Positions 24,273-35,122 of a DNA stretch of 64,000 nt are shown one piece after another. The stretch is from Bacteriovorax sp. BSW11_IV (GTDB lineage Bacteria > Bdellovibrionota > Bacteriovoracia > Bacteriovoracales > Bacteriovoracaceae): the NCBI RefSeq assembly GCF_000447755.1, contig NZ_AUNE01000003.1, positions 45,781 through 109,780 of the forward strand. Direction: 5' to 3'. The position numbers and the translations under genes were made by a program. Under the pieces are notes generated by a model. It was not told the origin of the DNA. It did no database searches and was given only the letters and a program-made list of their open reading frames with translations. How positions within the stretch are numbered: the first letter of the stretch is position 1; the number at the start of each line of letters is the position of its first letter.

Positions 24273-27200
24273 CTATCTAGAGTGACCCATAGAATTGAAA
24301 ATATCAGCAATCCCTTGTCCGGCCTCTCCGAATGCTCCGAATCCTCTTTGCATATCGTTACCTGCGAAACATCCAATACTGTTTACGCGCTCTCCAACTT
24401 TTTGCCATTGACTATAGCGAGAGTTTGATACTGGCTTATCGATCAAACGGGCCAAACTTTTATATTTAGCTGGCACGTTTTCCATTTTTTTCTCATACTG
24501 CTCGTTGTAGTCTTTTGCGGCTTCTTTAGCACTTTCTCCACTAAGTCCTCGAATAATGCTAATTTTTGTATCAAGCTCCATATTTTTACATACATCTCCA
24601 GCTTCATATTTTGCAGATTCAGATAGTCCTGATTCTTCAAGTATTCGAGCTTTGATTGTTGACCAATTTTCTATGGAAATGTTCTTAAGTGGTTCTTCTC
24701 CATTAGCTGTTTTAATGCTTTCGGCCTCTTCTATTTTTGCTCTTATACTCTTCAGATTTTTAAGGAGTTCTTCATCATCAATACCAGATGGGACATCTCC
24801 ACCTTCTGTAATGAATTTAATAAGGGCATCTCTTTGCTCATCATCAAGAGGAGTATTGGCAGCAATGGCCTGCGCTGCACTTTCTTTAGCACTTCCCCAA
24901 TCATTGTCATTATCCTGACATAGTCTAATGATAGTTGGAGTTTTTGACTTAGAATCAGAATCAGTGTTCTTCTCATTACCGTAAGAGTTACAAATAGCGT
25001 TGAGTTCGCTATTTAAGTATTGCATCTCAGGATTTAAACCCGCGCTCATAACTTTAGAAACATCATCAGAGAGCTTCATTGGACCATTACTCATATCACA
25101 AGCAGCATTAGGGTGATTTGCTGCAACAAACTTGAGCTTGTTACAATAGTCATTAACTTCTCCCTGTGCCTCTTGTTGTTTCTGTTGAGCTTCAGATGCC
25201 TGTTTTGCCATCGTATTTGAGAAATTGTCCATTTGATTTGAACAATTATCAGCTAAGCTAGACCACTTCGATCTGTTGTGCTCAAGATTTTTTTGTTGGG
25301 CCACAATATATTCATCAACGTTGTTGATGGCCTCACTTGCTTGATTGGCAAGCATTTTAATAATTTTTGTTTCAATGATCTCTGGCAGTTTTTCAAGATC
25401 ATCAAGGTTTCCACCGCCAAGAAGATCGACACCAAGATCTTTTGCAAGCCCCATTTCAGGCATCTTTACAAAGAAGTCTCCTGGCATTTCAAATTTAGCA
25501 CCTGTAAAGTATTTTTGAATAAAGTTGGCATCAGCTAAAACTTTTTGCTTAATTTGATTTAGTTTTGCTTGTTGCATTGTTATTAAAGTTCGAGCATTCA
25601 TGTTGTACTGAGCGGCATATTTATCAAGCTCAGCTTTTTTTGTTTTAACAATTTTATCTGCTTGCGTGAAACAAGAATTAACTTTTTGAGTACACAATGT
25701 CGCATGCGAAATACAAAAGCTTTCAGAGCTAGGGTTGAAGATTTTTCCATCTTTGTCACAAGTGTCTGTTTGTAAATCATTTCCATTACAAGACATGATT
25801 TCCTTGGCCGCCACTCTTGTTAAGTTAGGTAAAAATTCTTTTTCTAGATTCTTCAAATCCGTAAGGTATGCTTTAACGTGATCAATTTTTTGTTTTTGAG
25901 TGCTTAATGTTTCATCAGATTTATCTGACTCATACTTTGAATCACAAGCAGCTGTCGCCTGCTTAAAGTATTCATACGGATTGGCCGCTGTTGGACTTCC
26001 TTCGTTACCTGTATAAGTAAATACTACCGAATCTTTATTATCATTTGATTCAATTGCTTGCAGTTGATTTAACTTCTCTTCCATTGTGATATTTTGATTG
26101 TTAATTATATTTTGGACTTGAATTCTAATTGAATTTACAGCACCTGTACCGTCACCTGTTCCAGTATAACGAAGACTAGCTAGTAATTGGTCAAGAGAAA
26201 TACCAACACCATTTTCCGCACCTGTGACACAGTCTCTGATATATTCTCTTCTTAGCGCTTCTGTTGCATTCTTCTCAAATGTTGCAAGGTTTACTTTGAA
26301 GTTTTTATCTAGGTTTGGAAGTTTGTACTTATTTTTTGAACCAAGCTTTGAAATCTCATCACTGGCCGCTTTATAAACTGATTGTATCTTTTGTGCTTCT
26401 TTCGCAAAAATCTTTTGAAGTTTTGCTTTAAAAGGTCCATCGAATGAATTCTCATTCAATGAAGAGAGGCCATAATCCGTAATTTGAGTTCTAATGTCTT
26501 GGATGTTTTTTTCAAGCTTCTTTCCATAGGCCACAGAGTTTGCAGTAAAATTGGTCGCAGCTTGAACATTACCACTCATGCTATCTTTAACACCAATAAG
26601 ACCGCCATTTGTTTTAGATTTTGCTAGGATATCAGGGCCAATAATATTTTTACATTCATTAGAAAAGTATGACGCTAGATCCTTGGCCTTGTCTTCTACA
26701 CTGTTTGCCTTACCACCTGTGAGTTCAGTGTTAAGATCGCTCATTTTTTCTTTAATTTGTTTATTTTGCTCTCTAAACATTTGCAGATCTTTTTTGATTG
26801 AATCAGCAAGGGCCTGAAGAGAGTTGAATTTATTTTGAAACTCAGCTTCTAGTTTTTTCTGACCTTCTTTCAAACATTGAACACCTTTTGGAAATGCTGA
26901 GTTTTGACCTTGTGTAATAAGTTGGTCATAAAATTCCAGTTGTGTATGAGCATATTGTCGATAGATTTCACTTTGGTTAAATTCTTGTGGACTATTGATA
27001 GAGCTACAAACTCCTTCTGGAAAAGATGATTTTGATGGGGCCACATAACAAAAGTGGAAATTAGGATCATTGAAATATTTTGCAGGCGTTGGCTTTGGAG
27101 CGCCCAGTGATTGCATCATTGATGCATTCATTTGTGCTTGCATAGCTTGCTGGCGAACTTGAAGAATTTGTTGAGCTGCCTGTTGCGTGAACTGATTGAA

Positions 27201-27377
27201 CATTTGCATACCGCTTTCGATAGCACTTGGTCCACCTTGTTGTGTATAGGTTTCAACTTTCTGTTGGGCTAAAGCATCAACGAATGTTACTGGAAGCAGC
27301 AGTCCCACGCTTGTGGAGTAACAAACCAAATTGTGCAGGAATCTCTTAAATGGTTTGTCGTTTTTTAAATTTGCCAT
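24273..27377 (-). CDS. large exported coiled-coil protein
   Basis: 1034 residues, preceded by GAGGAAAAA. A signal-like hydrophobic segment at about 16-34 ends VDALA-QQK. A Gln-rich stretch follows (about 50-90, repeated QQA/QAM). The rest is mainly long charged helices with heptad character (for example KKLEAEFQNKFNSLQALADS and FREQNKQIKEKMSDLNTEL) interrupted by Cys-containing connectors. About a dozen Cys are scattered. It is the first gene of an operon with the gluzincin lipoprotein and the His-rich anchor protein. I do not recognise a family; a structural or filament role in the periplasm would fit. Confidence 0.75.
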   Translation of the reverse strand: MANLKNDKPFKRFLHNLVCYSTSVGLLLPVTFVDALAQQKVETYTQQGGPSAIESGMQMFNQFTQQAAQQILQVRQQAMQAQMNASMMQSLGAPKPTPAKYFNDPNFHFCYVAPSKSSFPEGVCSSINSPQEFNQSEIYRQYAHTQLEFYDQLITQGQNSAFPKGVQCLKEGQKKLEAEFQNKFNSLQALADSIKKDLQMFREQNKQIKEKMSDLNTELTGGKANSVEDKAKDLASYFSNECKNIIGPDILAKSKTNGGLIGVKDSMSGNVQAATNFTANSVAYGKKLEKNIQDIRTQITDYGLSSLNENSFDGPFKAKLQKIFAKEAQKIQSVYKAASDEISKLGSKNKYKLPNLDKNFKVNLATFEKNATEALRREYIRDCVTGAENGVGISLDQLLASLRYTGTGDGTGAVNSIRIQVQNIINNQNITMEEKLNQLQAIESNDNKDSVVFTYTGNEGSPTAANPYEYFKQATAACDSKYESDKSDETLSTQKQKIDHVKAYLTDLKNLEKEFLPNLTRVAAKEIMSCNGNDLQTDTCDKDGKIFNPSSESFCISHATLCTQKVNSCFTQADKIVKTKKAELDKYAAQYNMNARTLITMQQAKLNQIKQKVLADANFIQKYFTGAKFEMPGDFFVKMPEMGLAKDLGVDLLGGGNLDDLEKLPEIIETKIIKMLANQASEAINNVDEYIVAQQKNLEHNRSKWSSLADNCSNQMDNFSNTMAKQASEAQQKQQEAQGEVNDYCNKLKFVAANHPNAACDMSNGPMKLSDDVSKVMSAGLNPEMQYLNSELNAICNSYGNEKNTDSDSKSKTPTIIRLCQDNDNDWGSAKESAAQAIAANTPLDDEQRDALIKFITEGGDVPSGIDDEELLKNLKSIRAKIEEAESIKTANGEEPLKNISIENWSTIKARILEESGLSESAKYEAGDVCKNMELDTKISIIRGLSGESAKEAAKDYNEQYEKKMENVPAKYKSLARLIDKPVSNSRYSQWQKVGERVNSIGCFAGNDMQRGFGAFGEAGQGIADIFNSMGHSR

Positions 27378-27651
27378 TTTTTCCTCGATCTTAACTAATA
27401 TTCCAATATGTTATGCTTTTCGGTTAATTCTTCTGTTAACTTAATTGTAATGTTTGAGTGAAAAACTCCATAAATATTCCTGTATAAATTGCCGACTTTT
27501 CCTATTTTTGCCCCTCTGAGCTAAAATAATCCTTAGATTTCGGATAGTTGAATGAATGGCCTGGAAGTAAACAGGGTCAATTTAAATGGGTAGTGGGTGC
27601 CACAAAAATATGGTGTTCATTGCCATTTTCATAACTTAGCAAGTAGGGGAT

Positions 27652-29205
27652 ATGGCCAAGAAGAAAAAGCAAGAAGAGATACTAAGCTATCGAATTTTGG
27701 CATTTTCAATCGATTTTCTATTAAGTTTTCTTGTCATGGGAATTCTTTTTACTTTGCCAAGTTTTATGAACTTCTTTGAATCGGTCTATGAAATCTTTCC
27801 AAGTAGCGCTTCATTTATTGTCGTTAGCTACTGTCTTTATCTCGTCATGCGTTTTTATTTCGCTTTGTTTTTTGCAACAACTCCTGGCCATTTGTTTAGT
27901 GGCCTGTCAATTATTGGCAAGGGGAGATTTAGTAAGAGAATCCGTCTGTGTGTGAGATTTCTGTTGTCGCCAATCTTTCTTCTTTTGGGACCCAGTGACA
28001 TTATTTCGCGAGGTCATGGAGGAATTGGGGATATACTTTTTGATATAAGATATAGAGTAGGTAAAGTTCCGAGAGCGATCTCTTTGGTTCTAATCCTTGG
28101 TCTTCTGGGTATGGTGCCGGGAAGTATTGCTTTTTGGAATTTGGCGATTTTTGATAAAGTTCAAGTTGAATATAAAGAATTTGGGCCCCAGAAGCTTTCG
28201 AATAAAAGTCATTTCAACCTCTACGAAACAATTCAGTCCAACGTCTTGCATTTTTCCACATTTTCTTCCTTAGGTGATGGACTCTTTACTTTGTTGCCTT
28301 CGTTGAAATTAGAAAAATCTGGAAAGTACATTCGCTTTTCGCCAGAAGTGAATATTTATAATAATAAGAAAAAAATCTTTTCAGAATTTTCTATTTTTAA
28401 AAGTGATATTGATTTTGTTCCTCTTTTTAAGAAGGCCTTTCAATTGGATCGATTTTTACAAATACGTTACGCGAAACTCTATGAAGCACTAGAGGGTGGA
28501 AAAGAGCAGCTCTCAGAAAATGAAAAGGCCCAATTTAAAGAAATTATTCTAAATTCAATGGGAGTCAATCTCAATAAGATTTATAAAGACTTTCGTCATT
28601 ATGGTCCATACCCTTATGGTCACTTTTTGATTCGTAAAAACTTGCTTGAGATTCTCGACATTGGTGATGAAATTAAATTTGATCATGTTAGATATGGAGA
28701 TGGAGATTTTATAAGAGTGAGTAAAATAAGTGAGCTCACTAAGATGGAGCACTCTTATTATTTGCCTTTATTGTCTTTAAAGACTCCTTTGTTTGAGCTT
28801 CGCTGGCCGCTTAATGATGAGAGTAAGTCTTTGTTTGAGTCTTCAGTTCTGGCCCAGGCCCGCTGGCAATTTGATAGCAGTAAAAAGATTCCGTTTCCGC
28901 GCTCTAGTAAAGAGATGAATCCTTTGTTTATTGTAGATTATTTTAAAGATAAAGATCTCGGTCATGAACAGCGCCTTCATTTCGAAGATTATGTCTATGG
29001 CTATTACTTTAATCTCGCTCGTAACAGTGTACTGGTTGGTGATCACACTTTGCGCAATCGATTGTATTCAATTCTTGAGAGGCTCAAAGAAATTGTGCAT
29101 CTTCAGAATCAAGAAAATCCAATTTATAGTGATAAATTCGAGAATAGACTGACTAATTTAATGAAGGCCCTTGCTAAAGAGGAACGAAAATATTTTAATA
29201 TCTAA
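27652..29205 (+). CDS. RDD-family membrane protein with large C-terminal domain
   Basis: 517 residues. The N-terminal 140 residues are an RDD domain: SYRILAFSIDFLLSF at the start, a second helix, then TTPGHLFSGL and SIIGKGRFSKRIRLCVRFLL. A further membrane helix lies at about 143-163. The C-terminal 340 residues are soluble, charged and unrecognised. RDD proteins are inner-membrane proteins, some implicated in ion transport. The stop is immediately followed by the uppP start codon, so the two are co-translated. Confidence 0.8.
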   Translation: MAKKKKQEEILSYRILAFSIDFLLSFLVMGILFTLPSFMNFFESVYEIFPSSASFIVVSYCLYLVMRFYFALFFATTPGHLFSGLSIIGKGRFSKRIRLCVRFLLSPIFLLLGPSDIISRGHGGIGDILFDIRYRVGKVPRAISLVLILGLLGMVPGSIAFWNLAIFDKVQVEYKEFGPQKLSNKSHFNLYETIQSNVLHFSTFSSLGDGLFTLLPSLKLEKSGKYIRFSPEVNIYNNKKKIFSEFSIFKSDIDFVPLFKKAFQLDRFLQIRYAKLYEALEGGKEQLSENEKAQFKEIILNSMGVNLNKIYKDFRHYGPYPYGHFLIRKNLLEILDIGDEIKFDHVRYGDGDFIRVSKISELTKMEHSYYLPLLSLKTPLFELRWPLNDESKSLFESSVLAQARWQFDSSKKIPFPRSSKEMNPLFIVDYFKDKDLGHEQRLHFEDYVYGYYFNLARNSVLVGDHTLRNRLYSILERLKEIVHLQNQENPIYSDKFENRLTNLMKALAKEERKYFNI

Positions 29206-30012
29206 ATGGATTATTTTTGCGCTCTTATATATGGTCTTATTCAAGGTTTAACAGAATTTCTTCCAGTCAGTAGTAGTGGTCACTTAGCACTATTGCCCAA
29301 ATTCCTTGAAATTAAAGATCCTGGTGTGGCCTTTGATTTGGCCATGCACGTGGGAACGGCCATGGCCATTGGTCTTTATTTTCTTAAAGACATCATTAAA
29401 ATGACTTTTGATCTGTCACTCTTTGCAAGAAGAAAGAAGTCCCTTAGTGAAATTCCTTATACCTATAATTATATTGTCGCGACTTGTTGTACTGTTGTTA
29501 CGGCATTGCTTTTTAAGAAAGTGGCCGAAAGTTACGGGCGAGGGGAAGTGTTTATTGCTATGAATTTGGCGTTCTTTGGAATTCTCTTGGCCTTGAGTGA
29601 TCGCTTTTGTAAGGCCGATTCTAATATTTCAATGATAAAGAATGTGGAATTAAAAAAGGCCATTACGATTGGACTCGTTCAAAGTTTTGCTCTTTTTCCT
29701 GGAGTGAGCAGGTCTGGGGTGACAATTACGGCCGGTAGATTTTTGAATTTAACTAGAGAAGAGGCCTCTCGTTTCTCATTTCTTTTATCTCTTCCGCTTA
29801 TCATTGGGGGCGCAATTCTCAAGACACCAGAGCTTATTCACGGCCCTCATCAAATGGATTTAGGTTTAGTTGTTTTTGGGATCTTTGTCTCTTTTGTAAT
29901 TGGTCTTTTAACGATACATTTCTTTTTGAAATTTATTAAAAATGTAGGATTGGTCTCATTTGGAATTTACCGACTAATACTTGCAGCTCTTATTGTTTAT
30001 TATTATATCTAA
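29206..30012 (+). CDS. uppP: undecaprenyl-diphosphate phosphatase
   Basis: Dephosphorylates undecaprenyl diphosphate to recycle the lipid carrier for peptidoglycan and other envelope polymers. 268 residues, multiple membrane helices. Signature motifs: LTEFLPVSSSGHL (16-28, with Glu17 and the Ser-rich loop) and FPGVSRSGVTITAGRFL. ATG directly abuts the stop of the RDD gene. Its 3' end overlaps by four bases the end of the convergent giant lipoprotein gene. Confidence 0.93.
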   Translation: MDYFCALIYGLIQGLTEFLPVSSSGHLALLPKFLEIKDPGVAFDLAMHVGTAMAIGLYFLKDIIKMTFDLSLFARRKKSLSEIPYTYNYIVATCCTVVTALLFKKVAESYGRGEVFIAMNLAFFGILLALSDRFCKADSNISMIKNVELKKAITIGLVQSFALFPGVSRSGVTITAGRFLNLTREEASRFSFLLSLPLIIGGAILKTPELIHGPHQMDLGLVVFGIFVSFVIGLLTIHFFLKFIKNVGLVSFGIYRLILAALIVYYYI

Positions 30013-33000
30013 TTACAAGAGAATACTTTCAAGTAAGAGTTGTCACTTCCTTCTAAGTCTTGAAAATCTTCTGGAATACAGTAGACGTGATTATTCCAAC
30101 GCAGACCTTCATCGATAAAGTTCGCTTGTCCTCTATCATTATCTTCTGTACGACTTGAGAAAAAACGTAAAATCGTAGGGTCATTTTCGCTAGTTTTTCC
30201 GCGAATTTTATATTCACCGTAAACAACCCCATAACCATATAGTCCTGATGCACACATTTGTTTTTCACATGCAAGTTGGATTGTTAGTGAAGGGCTTTTA
30301 ATGAATCCTGTGAGCTCCTCAAATTGGGCCTCATTAATACCTTTGGCCTCACTTGAAACATAGCGGTTTGTATAAACTGAAACGTTTGAATAGTTTTTAA
30401 GAGCACACTTTTTATTTGCAGGGTTGATATAACCTGTACAACATAGACTTGGACTATCACCGTCTTGCATTTGTGTTCCTGCTGGCTGGCAACATGAGAA
30501 GCTGTCTTCCGAGAAAACCTTGGCCTTATCATCTTCGAAGATAAAGTTATTATCTGTTTTAAAACTTGCAGAGTAATAGCTTTGAGCGCCGTTTGTATAT
30601 TCACGAGCTTTTGCGGTGTCTACAAAAATGGCCGGTACTTCAGTTCCTGCTACTGAACTATTTGTTGGATTGACCACGCAACGAAGTTCTGAGAAATCAT
30701 TAGATTTGATTCCAACTTGTGGGATTCCCGTTAATTCCATAGAGCCCAACCACTCAAGAATAGGAGAGGCATCTGAAGTAGAAACTTGGCGTGCGTGACA
30801 CTCAGGGTTCTCGTTAATATTGTCAATATCTGAACAAGTTAATGAAGGTCTATTTGGATCAACTACCCAGTTGTAACATTCAAGTGTTTCATATGGGATA
30901 TTACGTTGCATCTTTGTTGGACCCCATTCATGTGAGCCATCGGCAAAATTGCGAATCCAATTTTCTGAGCAACAAGTTCTTCCGGCCGCCTCGTCGACGG
31001 TGTTAAATTGCTTTGCGATCGTTGTCGTACTCTTACATGCAGTATTACATTGGTTGTCAGCTGCAACTTCCATCGGTTGATAAGAACTGGCGGTTGCGGC
31101 GTTATTTCTCTTAAAGTATGTAGTTGAATTGCGAGTGTAGCGGGTTGAAGAGTTCAGAGCAATATCCACGCCTGCAACATCTCTAACGTTTACAATATTG
31201 TCGCCATCAATACTTGTCGGAATTGTAATTTCATTGCCAGGAAGTCGACAACAACGATTCAATGTTTGATCATATCCTTCTTCACCCTGTCTTTTAGGTT
31301 GAGAGCAAACGAGAGTCTCTTGCCAAAATTTTACTTCGTATGGATTTAACACTCCCGCTAGATCAGGATCAATTCCCGATAGGGCACCACTAATATAAGG
31401 ATTGGCCGCGCAATCGTTGTCAGTATGACAAGTCGAACCAGGAGCTCTTAAACAACGGTTTTCTTGAAAGGCCATATCTAGAATTTGATCATTTTCAAAG
31501 TCTTTTAAGATATCAACACCAGCAATCGACTCTAAGACTTTTAGAGAATTTGTTGGGATAGATTGAGAGGCCGCAATATTAACAATATTTGCATTATCAT
31601 GGGCCAATCCATAGGAACCGCTTTGGAAGTGAATCTGATTATTTGTTTGGTCGAAATTTACACAACTAGATAGGTAAGCGCGATTTGGACCATTATCAGT
31701 TGCTGTCATTCCAATCCCATTTACTAGGTCTGAAAGATCAGTAGGTCTTGGTTTTTTATAATTGGTCATCACGAGACTCTCGCCAGCTGTTCCTGGTTCG
31801 CGTCCTGGCAGACAAATACCGTTTACCCCATTATTTGAGATATTTCCATTGGCAAAAGTATTGATGATTTCATCCCCAATGAATTTATATGGTCTGCCTA
31901 GAATTCTTGAACCTTTTCCAAAGCTATCGAGATCATCCTCTGCAACATCAGAACTGTCATTTTGCTCAATAACACTCATTGGAAAACGAGCAATTTTATT
32001 ATTGAATCTTGCTTGGTAAGTTCCACTTTCAAAAAATGGCTGACAATAAAAATTAGGTGCACAGCCTAGTAGGCGCGGCGAACTTGCACCATTGAAAGTT
32101 GTTGTCTCGTCTCCTGTTGTATAGTTTGTAATACAAGGAGCACCTTTACCTCTATAGACACATCTTTTTACTTCACCAGAAAAGCTTCCATTTAAAGAAA
32201 GAAGTTTTTCAATTGATGAAATCTCTGGAAGTTCGTTTCCAGATGAATCAAAACGAGGGTAGTTTGACTTAATATTAGTCACTGATTCACACACATAGTC
32301 CCAACCAAGTTTTGCTGCACAATCACTGTCCGCTGTACAAATATGCTGTGCCTGACATTGTGCTCCTGTCGTTTCAAAATCAGTTGTAGGAAAGTCAGTA
32401 CTTGAGGTAATAATTGAATCTCTAATCAGAACTTGAAAATTGTTTTGAATCGTTAAATCTGAGTAATAAGCATTTATGGCCAAGAAGAGTTTATTAGATT
32501 TTGCTTCAATTCTTCTCGCATTTCCAACAGAAAACCAACGAACACCATCAAATGAACCAATAACGGAACCGTAATCGAAACCGTACCAATCTCTTTGATA
32601 ACCATTGGCAAAGTAGAAGTGTTGAGCGGCAAGACGATCTTGGCGCTGTGATTGTACATCTGCATTTATAGCATGAGACCATGGAAGCATCGTAGCTGGC
32701 ATAAAACAGGCCCTACCAAAAATCAGATCATCGGCCCTATATTTAGATGTTCCACTTGCACTTGTTTCGTATTGGTCTGGAACATATCCACCGCCATAAC
32801 CATCAAATGATTTTGGAAAAATTTGTCTTAATAATGCATGATAGTCATTTCCACAAGTCGTACAATTAGAGAATGTCCCATTACCAACAGTGATATCGTA
32901 GGTGACACCTTTTTCAACCTCAACCATTTTTGCCGCAATTCCAGAACCTGTTTTATAGGTAAAGCTTCCGTAAATTTCATTGAAACCAATATATTGACTA

Positions 33001-34910
33001 ACATTGTTTGGTTTAAATTTGTTTCCACCTGTATAGATGAAGGCGTTACCTTCTTGTTCAAGTGAAGGTGTTTCAATAATGTCACTTAGTTTTAAATTAT
33101 TTCTTCCTGTTCCAGACATATCAAAGTGACGGTGTGGTGCACTTCGAGAATCAAGATTCACTGTGACTTGAAGAGGGGCAGGTACTGTATTGTCTTTATA
33201 CTTACAAGTGAAGTCTGTGATGATGCCTAAACTTTCATTATCATTTTTGTAAACGGGCTTAAGACGACAATCAAGATTTGGGCATGAGCAAATTTTATCA
33301 ATTTCGCTTAGTGCATCCATTTTTGCTTTTAGAATACCTTGATTAGAAGGAATCGAGATATCGACATAGTAGATGATTTCAACATCTTGCTGATCAAAAA
33401 CCTGTGTTCCACTGCCTGAGAAACGAACAATTGAAGGGCCCCCTGGAATAAGTGTGAAGTGAGTTCCTTGTTGTCTTAGTTGACCATCAACGCGAACTTC
33501 TATGGTCTTTGTATAATCGGCGTATAAAGGTAGTGCGAAATCATTTGTTCCAGGGAAGTGATCAGTTACTTTTCCAAGATTTTGTCCTTGGACGTAATAC
33601 TTCGTACATTTAGCGAGCGAGTTGTTAAGCTTCTCACATGATCCGTCAATCATGTATCTCATTAGGAGAGTATCGTCTGTGATATTTGGGTCTTTCGTTT
33701 GTGTCAAAACAATTGATTGTACGTTGACTACATCATCATTACCCGGCCCAATTGTGACACCACTTGCTGGGACTGTTTGTGAATTAAAAAGAGTTTTTCC
33801 TTGATATAGGATTTCTGTGATACTCGTTGTGTTTGCTGGCACTATAGATGCAAAGCTTCTGTCGTCTTCCTGAGTTTGAAATGTTAAGTCTGAGTCGTTG
33901 CTTGCATTCGCAAAACTTAGAGTACAGACACTCATTTCTCCTTCTATAGGAGTCGTGCAGTTATAGAGATTTTTCAAATTATTTAATCTTGTTACGGCCT
34001 CATCTTCTGGGTCGCCATCATCATCACCAGGACCTTCGCTTGGATCTGTTGAGGCACTACCGCAAAGGTTATAGAAGTTTGGGTACTTGTAGATATTATT
34101 TGAGTTCAACGAAATATCATGAAGGGCCTGTAAAAATTCAGACGATGATGTGTTGACACCAGATCTTAGAGTTCTGTCATTTACACATTGTCCTTGTAAA
34201 CAGCAGCTATAGCCTTGGGCCGTACAAGTGGTGTTCGAACTACATGTATTTGTACTATCACCCGTTGTAGAAGTTCTAATATTGAATACAAGGTTAGAGA
34301 GCTTCACATCATTGATGATATTACCAGAATTGGAATAGAGTCTAATTTCTCTAGAAGCAAAATTTAAAGATGAACATGTTGTACAGATGCCTGAGAGTTT
34401 ATAAGTTGTCACGGCCGCGTAAGTGGCCGAGAGTGAATTAATGAGTCCTGTTTTTTGACAGAATGTTTTATTCACTTCTTCGCCAGATACTGCAATTGAG
34501 TAATAGTACTCTCTAGTATTAGTTGCAAGATTTGTTGTATATTTTGGGGTTGCTGCAAATACTGTAACCTGTGCTGTATTTGCACCTGGGACGTAGGCCA
34601 CAAGACATTGAATTTCATTCGGATTATTTTTAACAAAATAATCAACTTGCTTTCCACGTAGGTAAACATTGTTGTTGTAATCAATGGCCAAGCTCAATGA
34701 GTTTGATGTCGTTGTTTCTTGTGTTTGAAAATAATTATTTGAATCAGAAAAGTCAGGAGTACCTGGGTCTGTGTCTGTGGTACCACTTGAATTGCTTGCA
34801 CTGTTTTTTCTTGAACTACTTGGAGATGAAGGAACGCATGAGCTTACGAGCAAAGTAAGCACGAAAGAGAGAACAATAAATGTATAATTAAAAAATCCCT
34901 TTCTAATCAT
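30009..34910 (-). CDS. giant Cys-rich lipoprotein (1633 residues)
   Basis: A signal with lipobox VSSC (Cys25) followed by a Ser/Asn/Thr-rich linker typical of surface-exposed lipoproteins. The protein is dominated by beta-rich and Cys-rich segments. Short motifs of the form C-x5-C-x5-6-CC (CSSNTTCTAQGYSCC) and CTADSDCAAKLGWDYVC or CHTDNDCAANP recur and look like Dickkopf/EB-type small disulfide modules. An acidic stretch (GPGDDDGDPEDE) sits near residue 295. No enzymatic motif is seen. Surface location is inferred. It is monocistronic and convergent with uppP. Confidence 0.82.
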   Translation of the reverse strand: MIRKGFFNYTFIVLSFVLTLLVSSCVPSSPSSSRKNSASNSSGTTDTDPGTPDFSDSNNYFQTQETTTSNSLSLAIDYNNNVYLRGKQVDYFVKNNPNEIQCLVAYVPGANTAQVTVFAATPKYTTNLATNTREYYYSIAVSGEEVNKTFCQKTGLINSLSATYAAVTTYKLSGICTTCSSLNFASREIRLYSNSGNIINDVKLSNLVFNIRTSTTGDSTNTCSSNTTCTAQGYSCCLQGQCVNDRTLRSGVNTSSSEFLQALHDISLNSNNIYKYPNFYNLCGSASTDPSEGPGDDDGDPEDEAVTRLNNLKNLYNCTTPIEGEMSVCTLSFANASNDSDLTFQTQEDDRSFASIVPANTTSITEILYQGKTLFNSQTVPASGVTIGPGNDDVVNVQSIVLTQTKDPNITDDTLLMRYMIDGSCEKLNNSLAKCTKYYVQGQNLGKVTDHFPGTNDFALPLYADYTKTIEVRVDGQLRQQGTHFTLIPGGPSIVRFSGSGTQVFDQQDVEIIYYVDISIPSNQGILKAKMDALSEIDKICSCPNLDCRLKPVYKNDNESLGIITDFTCKYKDNTVPAPLQVTVNLDSRSAPHRHFDMSGTGRNNLKLSDIIETPSLEQEGNAFIYTGGNKFKPNNVSQYIGFNEIYGSFTYKTGSGIAAKMVEVEKGVTYDITVGNGTFSNCTTCGNDYHALLRQIFPKSFDGYGGGYVPDQYETSASGTSKYRADDLIFGRACFMPATMLPWSHAINADVQSQRQDRLAAQHFYFANGYQRDWYGFDYGSVIGSFDGVRWFSVGNARRIEAKSNKLFLAINAYYSDLTIQNNFQVLIRDSIITSSTDFPTTDFETTGAQCQAQHICTADSDCAAKLGWDYVCESVTNIKSNYPRFDSSGNELPEISSIEKLLSLNGSFSGEVKRCVYRGKGAPCITNYTTGDETTTFNGASSPRLLGCAPNFYCQPFFESGTYQARFNNKIARFPMSVIEQNDSSDVAEDDLDSFGKGSRILGRPYKFIGDEIINTFANGNISNNGVNGICLPGREPGTAGESLVMTNYKKPRPTDLSDLVNGIGMTATDNGPNRAYLSSCVNFDQTNNQIHFQSGSYGLAHDNANIVNIAASQSIPTNSLKVLESIAGVDILKDFENDQILDMAFQENRCLRAPGSTCHTDNDCAANPYISGALSGIDPDLAGVLNPYEVKFWQETLVCSQPKRQGEEGYDQTLNRCCRLPGNEITIPTSIDGDNIVNVRDVAGVDIALNSSTRYTRNSTTYFKRNNAATASSYQPMEVAADNQCNTACKSTTTIAKQFNTVDEAAGRTCCSENWIRNFADGSHEWGPTKMQRNIPYETLECYNWVVDPNRPSLTCSDIDNINENPECHARQVSTSDASPILEWLGSMELTGIPQVGIKSNDFSELRCVVNPTNSSVAGTEVPAIFVDTAKAREYTNGAQSYYSASFKTDNNFIFEDDKAKVFSEDSFSCCQPAGTQMQDGDSPSLCCTGYINPANKKCALKNYSNVSVYTNRYVSSEAKGINEAQFEELTGFIKSPSLTIQLACEKQMCASGLYGYGVVYGEYKIRGKTSENDPTILRFFSSRTEDNDRGQANFIDEGLRWNNHVYCIPEDFQDLEGSDNSYLKVFSCN

Positions 34911-35063
34911 AAAATCCTTTTCCCAGATCTTATCGACGCTATTTCCTTAAAAATTAAGTTGTTCTTCATCCAACTAAAAGATTAGGAATATTTTAACAGT
35001 AGAGTGATTATAGGGACTAAGGGGGATAGGTAAGTTACTGATTATGTGTTTTTTGAGAGAAGT

Positions 35064-35089
35064 AAGGCCACCCGTGAGTGGCCTTTATT
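35064..35089. terminator. hairpin between convergent-facing ends, terminator-like
   Basis: AAGGCCAC (35064-35071) pairs with GTGGCCTT (35078-35085), followed by TATTT on the plus strand. It lies 38 bases beyond the cinA stop on the minus strand, where the following T-run is weak. Confidence 0.55.
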
Positions 35090-35122
35090 TGAGGCAATTT
35101 GTCTCTTATTTTTACAGACTTT

